This document shows positions 1 through 6,010 of a stretch of DNA of 6,043 nucleotides, piece by piece. Position 1 is the stretch's first letter. Each line of letters starts with the position of its first letter. The notes under the pieces were generated by a model. It did no database searches. It was not told the origin of the DNA and saw nothing but the letters and a program-made list of their open reading frames with translations. Origin of the DNA: Clostridia bacterium (GTDB lineage: Bacteria > Bacillota > Clostridia > Oscillospirales > QAMX01); contig JAFYLV010000042.1 in the NCBI GenBank assembly GCA_017556885.1, forward strand, positions 1 through 6,043, written 5' to 3'. The position numbers and the translations under genes were made by a program.

Positions 1-368
1 ACGGTATTGCAGAGGGAAGACGGGCAGCCGCACTTTCCCAGCTCATGTATCATGTCGGACGTGTGATCTACTTTACCGATGCGGCGGACGATCTTACGGA
101 GGATGTTGCCGCAAACCGGTATAATCCGATTGCCGTTCGGTTTGAAATCAAAACCCGCGAGGAATTGATATCCCGGACGGAGGATGTGCAGAAGCTTGCG
201 GATGCATCCCTTGCCGCGGCTGCCTCTGCCTATCTTGATCTAGAAAAGACGGCGTTTTCGCCGATTGTTGAAAATATTCTGCTGCTGGGTATCTCCGCAT
301 CATTTGCATTGGCACTGCGCGGAGAGAAACAGAACCGTAAGGAGAAACGAAATGACCGATCCCTATAG
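1..368 (+). CDS. DUF5685-family protein, C-terminal part (5' end outside window)
   Basis: The frame is open from base 3, so the gene begins upstream; the ATG at 45 is internal (in-frame residues GIAEGRRAAALSQL precede it). About 121 residues are visible. The fragment has a hydrophobic helix leading into an aspartate-rich stretch, GRVIYFTDAADD followed by LTEDVAANRYNP (about 57-128). I recognise this as typical of DUF5685 proteins of Firmicutes, which commonly precede a J-domain gene as here. A long helical segment follows, then NILLLGI and a very basic tail. The function is not known. The Asp-rich motif followed by R-Y-N-P recalls the second Asp-rich motif of squalene/phytoene synthases, which is only an inference. 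The stop at 366-368 overlaps the next gene by 17 bases, which suggests coupled translation. The family call rests on remembered motifs, not on a search. Confidence 0.75.
   Translation, partial: GIAEGRRAAALSQLMYHVGRVIYFTDAADDLTEDVAANRYNPIAVRFEIKTREELISRTEDVQKLADASLAAAASAYLDLEKTAFSPIVENILLLGISASFALALRGEKQNRKEKRNDRSL
339..344 (+). promoter_or_regulatory. Ribosome binding site fixing the J-domain gene start
   Basis: AAGGAG lies 7 bases before the ATG at 352 and inside the end of the DUF5685 gene. It supports ATG 352 over the upstream in-frame ATG at 265, because the J-domain homology also starts right after 352. Confidence 0.8.
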
Positions 369-960
369 CGTGCTTGGTGTCTCGCCCAATTCCAGCGATG
401 AAGAAATAAAGCAGGCTTACCGTAAACTTGCCAAGCAATACCATCCCGATGCATATAAGGACAATCCCCTTGCAAGTCTTGCAGAGGAGAAGATGAAGGA
501 GATCAACGAAGCCTACGACACCATCCAAAAGATGCGTGCCGGTGGGGCGAACTACTCAAATTACTCTTCCTATGCAAATCAAAACCGTCAAGGCTATGCC
601 GGAAGGAATGCGGAGGTTTATGCCCGTGTCCGATCCTGCATCAACACCAGAAATATTATGGGTGCGCAGACGCTGCTGGATGGCGTCACGGAGCGTGATG
701 CCGAATGGTACTTTCTCATGGGCAGTGTGAACTATGCAAAGGGCTGGATGGACGAGGCTTATACCAACTTCCAGACGGCGGTGAACATGAATCCGGGGAA
801 TCCGGAATATCAGAACGCCCTTCGTCGGATGAATGCCCGCACCGGTGCCTACCGAACGGCAAGATCCACCTCGGTCAGCGGTTGTGATATCTGCGGCAAT
901 CTTCTTTGCGCCGACTGCCTTTGTGAGTGCCTGGGCGGCGATCTGATCCCTTGCTGCTGA
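352..960 (+). CDS. J-domain (DnaJ-like) protein with TPR-like middle and cysteine-rich C-terminus
   Basis: This is a 202-residue protein. Residues 3-62 form a J-domain: DPYSVLGV at the start, EEIKQAYRKLAKQYHPD with the HPD triad at 31-33, then KMKEINEAYDTIQ. The HPD loop is what stimulates Hsp70/DnaK ATPase in this family, so a co-chaperone role is expected. A Gly/Asn/Tyr-rich linker follows at about 64-85. Residues 117-158 look like one or two TPR-type helical hairpins (YFLMGSVNYAKG, DEAYTNFQTAVNMNPGNPEY). The last 25 residues hold eight cysteines at 178, 181, 186, 189, 191, 193, 201 and 202, ending in PCC, which suggests metal binding or disulfides. It lacks the Gly/Phe region, central zinc finger and C-terminal substrate domain of true DnaJ, so it is a specialised J-protein, not the general chaperone. 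The start overlaps the DUF5685 gene by 17 bases, and the two probably work together; the client is unknown. Confidence 0.9.
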   Translation: MTDPYSVLGVSPNSSDEEIKQAYRKLAKQYHPDAYKDNPLASLAEEKMKEINEAYDTIQKMRAGGANYSNYSSYANQNRQGYAGRNAEVYARVRSCINTRNIMGAQTLLDGVTERDAEWYFLMGSVNYAKGWMDEAYTNFQTAVNMNPGNPEYQNALRRMNARTGAYRTARSTSVSGCDICGNLLCADCLCECLGGDLIPCC

Positions 961-961
961 T

Positions 962-1507
962 ATGTCGCATCAAATGAATGGTGCCGCGGGCCGCATGGCA
1001 CTTTCCGGCATGCTCTCTGCGCTTATTGTAGCGGTGCTCTATTTTGCCGGTGTCAGTGAAGTTGCCAGCCTTTCCGTGCTTGCCGTTGCCGGAGTTATCC
1101 TCTGTGTTTGTGTTTATGAGTGCGGTATGAAGTATGCGGTGTCTGCCTATGTTGCAACGTCGCTTCTCGGACTGCTTGTATGTGCGGATAAAGTTACGGC
1201 AGGCATGTACGTGATCTGTTTTGGCCTGTATTCCGTTTTAAAGTCGCTTGCAGAGACGTATATCCGCCGCAGAGGAATTGAGTGGCTGGCAAAAATCAGT
1301 TTTTTTAACCTGGCACTTGTATTGATGCTTTTGGGAGCAAAATTACTCCTGCTTGACATCGGCATTCTTGCGGCGCTGCCCGGCTGGGCATGGACGCTTG
1401 GCTGGGTTGCACTTAACGGTGTGTTTTTGATCTATGATGTTGCCCTGACGCGCGTCATGACCTTTTATGTGTTCCGACTTCGTAAGAAAATCTTTCGGAA
1501 ATCCTGA
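962..1507 (+). CDS. Small polytopic membrane protein of unknown function
   Basis: This 181-residue protein is mostly hydrophobic, with five or six likely membrane helices at about 14-31, 35-54, 57-75, 79-96, 108-131 and 143-165. It has a basic loop (YIRRRG, 100-105) and a strongly basic end (RLRKKIFRKS), which by the positive-inside rule is probably cytoplasmic. No catalytic motif is visible. It resembles a conserved but unnamed Firmicutes membrane family with an N-terminal pattern like G-x-L-x-A-L-x-V-x-L-L-Y, and its overall look recalls ECF-transporter S components, but I cannot assign a substrate. The ATG at 962 follows the J-protein stop by one base. No good ribosome binding site precedes it, so it probably depends on translational coupling. 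ATGs at 974 (M5) and 995 (M12) are alternatives; the family pattern starts near M12, so the first 11 residues are uncertain. Confidence 0.77.
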   Translation: MSHQMNGAAGRMALSGMLSALIVAVLYFAGVSEVASLSVLAVAGVILCVCVYECGMKYAVSAYVATSLLGLLVCADKVTAGMYVICFGLYSVLKSLAETYIRRRGIEWLAKISFFNLALVLMLLGAKLLLLDIGILAALPGWAWTLGWVALNGVFLIYDVALTRVMTFYVFRLRKKIFRKS

Positions 1508-1529
1508 CCTGAAGTGAGGTATTCAATAT

Positions 1530-2405
1530 ATGATCAACAGTATGACCGGCTTTGGCCGTGCCCAGCGTACTGCCGCAGGAAAGACCTTTACCGTGGAGGT
1601 AAAGAGTGTCAATCACCGTTATTTTGACTGCACTGTGAAAGTCCCGCGTGCATGGTCCTATGCCGAGGAGCCGCTGAAGGCTCTGCTTGCCGGACGTATC
1701 AGCCGCGGCAAATGCGAGATTTATCTTTCTGTGGATTCTCATGGCTCCGATGTCGCCGTTGTTCTCAACCGTTCCGTTGCGGACTCCTATCTGCTGGCGC
1801 TCCGTGAACTGCGTGAGACCTGCAACCTGAAGGATGACATCAGCGTTATGAGCGTTGCCCGTCTTCCCGATGTCTTTACCGTTACCGCTGCCGCGGAGGA
1901 TGCGGAGGAGACCCTTGCTGCCATCCTTTCGGTAGCCTCCGAGGCGGTGGATGCATTCTGCGATATGCGTCGGACCGAAGGTGTCCGCCTTGCGGAAGAT
2001 ATTCTCGGACGTACGGCGGATCTCCGCCGGATGGTCGCGGCCGTTGAGGAGCAGTCTCCGCAGGTGGTCGCACAGTACCGTGAAAAGCTCGAGACGCGCA
2101 TCCGTGAGATTCTCGGCGGAGCCGTTGTGGACGAAGGCCGTCTGCTGACAGAAGCTGCTCTCTTTGCGGATAAGACCGCAGTGGATGAAGAGACCGTCCG
2201 TCTCCGCAGCCATCTGGATCAGCTGGATGAGATGCTGCGCTCGGATGCCGCTGTTGGCAGAAAACTGGATTTTCTCGTGCAGGAGATCAACCGTGAGACC
2301 AATACCATCGGCTCCAAGTGCAACGATTTGACCATTGGACAGACGGTGGTCGATATGAAGGCGGAGATCGAGAAAATCCGCGAGCAGGTTCAGAATATTG
2401 AGTAA
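1530..2405 (+). CDS. yicC: YicC/YloC-family endoribonuclease
   Basis: The 291 residues match the family's usual length of about 290. The hallmark N-terminus is present (MINSMTGFGRAQ, then VEVKSVNHRYFD at 22-33 and ISRGKCEIYLSV at 57-68). The conserved C-terminal DUF1732 part is also there: EAALFADKTAVDEETVRLRSH at 208-228 and RKLDFLVQEINRETNTIGSK at 244-263, ending in a charged coiled helix. Characterised relatives (E. coli YicC, B. subtilis YloC) are RNA endonucleases; E. coli YicC is linked to small-RNA decay. A role in RNA turnover is inferred from homology. The start is supported by GAGG at 1516-1519, ten bases before the ATG. It sits 22 bases after the membrane-protein gene and 15 before remA, the standard Firmicutes arrangement (yloC-remA-gmk). 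The YicC/YloC call is firm. Confidence 0.96.
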   Translation: MINSMTGFGRAQRTAAGKTFTVEVKSVNHRYFDCTVKVPRAWSYAEEPLKALLAGRISRGKCEIYLSVDSHGSDVAVVLNRSVADSYLLALRELRETCNLKDDISVMSVARLPDVFTVTAAAEDAEETLAAILSVASEAVDAFCDMRRTEGVRLAEDILGRTADLRRMVAAVEEQSPQVVAQYREKLETRIREILGGAVVDEGRLLTEAALFADKTAVDEETVRLRSHLDQLDEMLRSDAAVGRKLDFLVQEINRETNTIGSKCNDLTIGQTVVDMKAEIEKIREQVQNIE

Positions 2406-2420
2406 GAAAGGCGGCAGGAT

Positions 2421-2699
2421 ATGAAGCTTGTCAACATTGGCTTTGGAAATATGGTCGCTGCTGCCCGCATCATTGCTGTTATCGGACCGGATTCGGCTCC
2501 CGTTAAGCGAATGATCTCGGAATCCCGTGACCGCGGCGATCTCATTGACGCGACCTACGGCCGCCGTACACGATCCGTTATTCTGACGGACAGTGGTAAT
2601 ATCATCCTTTCTGCCATACTTCCCGAGACAGTTGCCGGCAGACTTGAGGAGCATGAAGAAGGCGAGGATACGCCTGCACAGGGAGGTATGCGTATATGA
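2421..2699 (+). CDS. remA: RemA-like DNA-binding regulator (DUF370)
   Basis: This is a 92-residue protein. Residues 1-75 align well with B. subtilis RemA as I remember it: KLVNIGFGNMVAAARI, then PDSAPVKR, then LIDATYGRRTRSVI, then ILPETVAGRL. The residues known to matter for RemA DNA binding appear conserved: R16 (RemA R18), P27 (P29) and R48/R49 (R50/R51). B. subtilis RemA forms a ring-shaped oligomer and activates biofilm-matrix and osmoprotection genes. Many Clostridia carry it without those operons, so its targets here are unknown. The last 17 residues are acidic and Gly-rich and not conserved with RemA. An AAAGG at 2407-2411 serves as ribosome binding site, nine bases before the ATG. The stop overlaps the gmk start (ATGA at 2696-2699), implying coupled translation. 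Confidence 0.96.
   Translation: MKLVNIGFGNMVAAARIIAVIGPDSAPVKRMISESRDRGDLIDATYGRRTRSVILTDSGNIILSAILPETVAGRLEEHEEGEDTPAQGGMRI
2681..2686 (+). promoter_or_regulatory. Ribosome binding site for gmk inside remA
   Basis: GGGAGG lies nine bases before the gmk ATG at 2696 and within the last codons of remA. Because it encodes part of RemA's Gly-Gly tail (G88-G89), the non-conserved RemA end may be shaped by the need for this site. Confidence 0.8.
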
Positions 2700-3301
2700 A
2701 ACCCGGAATTAAGCTTATCATCTCCGGTCCCTCCGGTGCCGGTAAGGGAACGGTCATCAATCGGATGCTCAAGCGTCTGGCAGAACTCGGTGAAGAGGTA
2801 TATCTCTCCATCTCCATGACTACCCGTTATATGCGCGAAGGCGAAGTGGACGGCGTGTCCTATTACTTCACCGATAAGCCTTCTTTCGAACGTTTGCTGG
2901 AGGAAAAAGGCCTGCTCGAACATAATTGCTACAACGGCGAGTATTACGGAACCCCGGCCGCTCCTGCCGAAGAAGCTTTTGCTGCGGGAAAGATCGTTCT
3001 TTTTGACATTGATATCAACGGCGGTCGTCAGATCCGCGAAAGATATTCAGATGCGGTGACAGCTTTTCTCATCCCTCCTGAGTTTTCTCTCCTGGAGGAG
3101 CGACTTAAGGGCCGCGGCACCGAGACGGAGGATAAGATCCGACACCGGTTGGAGATCGCCCGCGGTGAGTATGCCGCTGCCGCTGATTATGACTATGTGG
3201 TCGTCAACGACACCATCGATGATGCCGTCGATGAGCTGCTTTCGATCATCGCCGCCGAACGTTGCCGCATGAGCCGCCGCGAGAAACTTCTTCGCATTTA
3301 A
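2696..3301 (+). CDS. gmk: Guanylate kinase
   Basis: This 201-residue enzyme phosphorylates GMP to GDP with ATP in the cytoplasm, an essential step in purine nucleotide supply. The P-loop GPSGAGKGT is at 11-19. The GMP-binding region has TTR at 42-44, R47, GEVDGVSYYF at 49-58, LEH with E75, and EYYGT at 82-86. FDIDINGGRQIR at 103-114 is the usual D-I-D strand. The lid and C-terminal parts follow (LKGRGTETEDKIRHRL and YDYVVVND, then ERCRMSRRE), closely matching E. coli Gmk. One difference is that the usual proline in T-T-R-x-P-R is methionine (M46), and the residue after the second Arg is Glu instead of the common Pro. The two arginines that contact GMP are kept, so the enzyme is probably active. 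Its start overlaps the remA stop by four bases. Confidence 0.98.
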   Translation: MKPGIKLIISGPSGAGKGTVINRMLKRLAELGEEVYLSISMTTRYMREGEVDGVSYYFTDKPSFERLLEEKGLLEHNCYNGEYYGTPAAPAEEAFAAGKIVLFDIDINGGRQIRERYSDAVTAFLIPPEFSLLEERLKGRGTETEDKIRHRLEIARGEYAAAADYDYVVVNDTIDDAVDELLSIIAAERCRMSRREKLLRI

Positions 3302-3340
3302 AACAAATTTAAACGATTTCAGTTTTGGAGGAATATAACC
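3302..3340 (+). promoter_or_regulatory. AT-rich spacer between gmk and rpoZ with strong ribosome binding site
   Basis: This 39-base gap is clearly more AT-rich than its surroundings. It ends in GGAGG at 3327-3331, nine bases before the rpoZ ATG. ATTTAAA occurs at 3296-3302 (overlapping the gmk stop) and again at 3307-3313, 11 bases apart. I see no convincing -35/-10 promoter pair and no terminator hairpin. The ribosome binding site is solid; any further regulatory role is speculation. Confidence 0.6.
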
Positions 3341-3538
3341 ATGATGCTTTATCCCACTCTTGAAGAGCTGACCGCGAAGGTCGGAAACCGTTTCTATCTT
3401 GTTAACTACATCGCTTCCCGTGCGCGCGCGGTTGTTGAGGATTACAACGACCGCGGTGAGAAGCTTGAGGATAAGCCCGTAAAGGTCGCCCTCGTTGAGC
3501 TTGCCACCAACGAGTTTACCGGCGAGCGCCGCGACTGA
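3341..3538 (+). CDS. rpoZ: RNA polymerase omega subunit
   Basis: This 65-residue protein has the omega signature VGNRFYLVNYIASRARAVV at 14-32, comparable to GNRFDLVLVAARRAR in E. coli. It is followed by KPVKVALVELATNEF at 45-59, matching the second conserved omega segment. Omega binds the beta-prime subunit and helps RNA polymerase assembly and stability. The length fits short Firmicutes omega proteins, which lack the long C-terminal tail of the E. coli form. The ATG is doubled (ATGATG), so residue 2 is an alternative start; the GGAGG spacing of nine bases favours the first. The gene follows gmk, as in most Firmicutes, and priA begins seven bases after its stop. Confidence 0.95.
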   Translation: MMLYPTLEELTAKVGNRFYLVNYIASRARAVVEDYNDRGEKLEDKPVKVALVELATNEFTGERRD

Positions 3539-3545
3539 TCCCAAC

Positions 3546-5984
3546 ATGACGGCAAACATCGCGAAGGTTTGTGTATCCGCCGCGAAATATGAGTTTGACC
3601 GCCCTTACGATTATTTTATCCCGGCCGGCATGCGGGAGATCCTGCTGCCCGGCATGCGGGTCATGGTCCCCTTTGGAAAAGGGAACCGGAAGGTGGAGGG
3701 CATGGTGCTCTCACTTTCTGCGCGGGAGGATGTTGCGGGCATAAAGCCCGTATTTGCCCTGCTTGACCGTGAACCGATCCTCACCGGTGAGGACATCCGG
3801 CTTGCTCTTTGGATGCGCGAAACCTGCTTTTGTACGGCTTATGATGCATTCCGGGCAATATTGCCCTCATTTCTTGGACTGACACTTTCGTGCCGTTACT
3901 CCCTGCAAAAGGCAGAGCTTTGCGAAACCGAGGCGGAGATCGCTGTCCGTGATTATCTGACTGCCCACGGTGCGTCCGACGGTGCCGCAATTCTGTCTGC
4001 TCTCATGCTTCGCGAAGGAGGACGCGTGCTCCGCACAATGTGCGAGAGCGGCGCGATCCTCGAGGAAAACTCCAGTCGACGTAAGGTAGGGGAGAAACTG
4101 AAGCGGGTTGTGCGCATCGCGGATCGGAAGGCCGCGGAAGATTTCCTGCAAGACACGGCAAAAAGTAGAGAAAATCAGCGTTCGGTCTTGCGGGTTCTTA
4201 TGGACAGAGGATGCATGTCAAGCGCGGAGATCTCCTACGAAACCGGACTTGGCGATTCCCCGGTACAGTCTCTGATCAAAAAGGGAGTTCTGGTCCGTGA
4301 TGCTCACCGGATTCATCGGATCCCGGATATCCTGAAGGAAATTTGCGAGCCGGAACCGATTGCTTCGCTCAGCAGCGAGCAGCAGGAGGTTTTTAACGGA
4401 CTCTCGAGGCTTACGGAATCCGATTGCGCCCATTGCGCGTTGCTTGAAGGCGTTACCGGTAGCGGCAAAACCCTTGTGTATCTGCATTTGATTGCGGACA
4501 CCCTTGCACGAGGGAAGGGCTGCATCCTGCTGGTTCCGGAGATCGCGCTGACACCACAGCTCATTTCCCGTATCGTGTCTCATTTCGGACGACGCGTAGC
4601 AGTGCTTCATTCCGCACTTTCCGACGGCGAACGTTACGATCAGTGGCTTGCCGTTCGTGACGGTGAAGCGGATGTAGTTGTCGGTACCCGTTCCGCCGTT
4701 TTTGCTCCTGTACGGGATCTTGGCCTCATCATCCTTGACGAGGAGCAGGAATATAGCTACAAATCCGCAGAAACGCCCCGGTATCATGCACGCGAGGTTG
4801 CTAAGTGGCGTGTGAATGCGGCCGGAGGTTTGTTGCTGCTGGGTTCGGCGACACCTTCGATTGAAAGTGCGTATTTTGCCCGATCCGGAAGGTATGAACA
4901 TTTCCGCCTTACGCACCGATTTTCCGATGCCGGGCTGCCTCATGTTATTATTGCAGATAAGAAAGAGGATCTTCGCAACCGTAATAACGATCCTATCGGA
5001 AATCTGCTCTTGAATCGGATCGCCGCCACCGCGGGCGAGGGGAAACAGTCGATTCTTTTCCTGAACCGCCGTGGCAGAAATAAGCGAATTTTCTGTACGG
5101 AGTGCGGTGAGAGTATTGCATGCCCCCGTTGTTCTGTAACCGCGGCTTACCATTCCGCAAACGGCCGGCTTATGTGTCATACATGCGGTTGGTCAACTCC
5201 TTTGCCGGAACTTTGCCCGTCCTGCGGGAGCAGACATCTTGAAAGCGATCATGCAGGCACACAGCTCGTGGAGGAGCAGCTTCACCGTGAACTTCCTGAG
5301 CTTTCGGTCCTTCGCATGGATGCAGATACCACGGCCAAGGCAGAGGGACATGAGGAACTCTTGCGCCGCTTTAAGGATGAGAGGATCGATGTTCTTCTCG
5401 GAACCCAGATGGTGGCTAAGGGGCTGGATTTTGAAAATGTTACGCTTTCAGCCGTGCTTGATGCCGATATGGGTATGCAGAGCGATGATTTCCGCGCAAA
5501 TGAGCGTTGCTTTTCTCTGATCACGCAGGTCTCCGGACGCTCCGGGCGCGGAGACACCGCTGGCGTAGCCGTTATTCAGACCTTCATGCCGGATCATCCG
5601 GTCATCCGGCTGGGGGCAGCGCAGGATTATGAGTCTTTCTACGAGCATGAGATCGCAGCGCGCGAGTCTCTGCGACTTCCCCCATTTTTTGATCTTGCCG
5701 TATTTCAGGCATCTTCGGAGAGCGAACGCGACGCGCTTTTATCCCTGCAGGAGATTCGGAGAATTCTCCTCGCACAGAGCGTTGCAACAGATAAATTTGA
5801 CGTTATCGGTCCTGCTCCCGCACAGATTTCCCGTGTGAACAACCGCTTCCGTTTCCGCCTGACCCTGCGGATGCACGCAGACAGAGCGATGCGTCAGTTA
5901 ATCGCCGGTGCTCTGTGTGCGATCCGGGCGGATCGACGTTTTGACCGGGTCGTTATTACTGCGGATATGAATCCTTACGAATAA
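3546..5984 (+). CDS. priA: Primosomal protein N' (replication restart helicase PriA)
   Basis: This 812-residue protein (B. subtilis PriA is about 805) is a 3'-5' DNA helicase that recognises stalled forks and starts primosome reloading. The DNA-binding domain is at about 4-105 (AKVCVSAAKYEFDRPYDYFIP), and a poorly conserved winged-helix region lies at about 110-270. The helicase core follows: Walker A GVTGSGKT at 302-309, LLVPEIALTPQL at 328-339, VVGTRSAVFAPV at 378-389, motif II DEEQ at 398-401, GSATPS at 433-438. The zinc-binding insert has all eight cysteines (517, 520, 526, 529, 544, 547, 557, 560). Later come LLGTQMVAKGLDF at 617-629, DMGMQSDDFRANER at 641-654 and QVSGRSGRG at 661-669, then the C-terminal domain. 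The ATG at 3546 is chosen because the family N-terminus starts there. It has no clear ribosome binding site, so translation is probably coupled to rpoZ seven bases upstream. A TTG at 3495, with AAAGG nearby, would add 17 unconserved residues overlapping rpoZ. Confidence 0.98.
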   Translation: MTANIAKVCVSAAKYEFDRPYDYFIPAGMREILLPGMRVMVPFGKGNRKVEGMVLSLSAREDVAGIKPVFALLDREPILTGEDIRLALWMRETCFCTAYDAFRAILPSFLGLTLSCRYSLQKAELCETEAEIAVRDYLTAHGASDGAAILSALMLREGGRVLRTMCESGAILEENSSRRKVGEKLKRVVRIADRKAAEDFLQDTAKSRENQRSVLRVLMDRGCMSSAEISYETGLGDSPVQSLIKKGVLVRDAHRIHRIPDILKEICEPEPIASLSSEQQEVFNGLSRLTESDCAHCALLEGVTGSGKTLVYLHLIADTLARGKGCILLVPEIALTPQLISRIVSHFGRRVAVLHSALSDGERYDQWLAVRDGEADVVVGTRSAVFAPVRDLGLIILDEEQEYSYKSAETPRYHAREVAKWRVNAAGGLLLLGSATPSIESAYFARSGRYEHFRLTHRFSDAGLPHVIIADKKEDLRNRNNDPIGNLLLNRIAATAGEGKQSILFLNRRGRNKRIFCTECGESIACPRCSVTAAYHSANGRLMCHTCGWSTPLPELCPSCGSRHLESDHAGTQLVEEQLHRELPELSVLRMDADTTAKAEGHEELLRRFKDERIDVLLGTQMVAKGLDFENVTLSAVLDADMGMQSDDFRANERCFSLITQVSGRSGRGDTAGVAVIQTFMPDHPVIRLGAAQDYESFYEHEIAARESLRLPPFFDLAVFQASSESERDALLSLQEIRRILLAQSVATDKFDVIGPAPAQISRVNNRFRFRLTLRMHADRAMRQLIAGALCAIRADRRFDRVVITADMNPYE

Positions 5985-5996
5985 AAACCATTTTTT

Positions 5997-6001
5997 GGAG
6001 G
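5997..6001 (+). promoter_or_regulatory. Ribosome binding site for def
   Basis: GGAGG preceded by a run of T lies nine bases before the ATG at 6011. The block TTTTGGAGG plus the following bases through the ATG is almost the same as that before rpoZ (19 of 21 positions by eye). No terminator is seen in the 26-base gap after priA, so def is probably in the same transcript. Confidence 0.8.
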
Positions 6002-6010
6002 TATATCACC

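Noticed and set aside
265..351. N-terminal extension of the J-domain protein from the ATG at 265
   Set aside because: The extra 29 residues lie inside the DUF5685 gene in another frame, and AAGGAG plus the J-domain start both point to ATG 352.
1446..1457. Perfect 12-base palindrome TGACGCGCGTCA near the end of the membrane-protein gene
   Set aside because: About one such palindrome is expected by chance in 6 kb, and it lies within coding sequence with no promoter visible nearby.
962..1507. ECF-transporter S component or other named transporter
   Set aside because: The hydrophobic pattern is similar, but there is no substrate-specific motif, no nearby ECF A/T genes and no riboswitch.
1455..2654. 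399-codon open frame on the minus strand opposite yicC and remA
   Set aside because: It is in codon register with both conserved sense genes, and its openness follows from codon choice. Its translation shows no recognisable domain.
3495..3545. Alternative TTG start for priA giving 17 more residues
   Set aside because: An AAAGG lies at a usable distance, but the extra residues overlap rpoZ and do not resemble PriA, while family homology begins right after ATG 3546. It is not fully excluded.
4218..5180. 320-codon open frame on the minus strand opposite priA
   Set aside because: It is in register with priA over the conserved helicase core. The sense protein has every expected motif, so this is a shadow.
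5594..5609. Tandem 8-base repeat TCATCCGG in priA
   Set aside because: Only two copies, encoding the normal PriA segment DHPVIRLG, so it is probably a coding coincidence.
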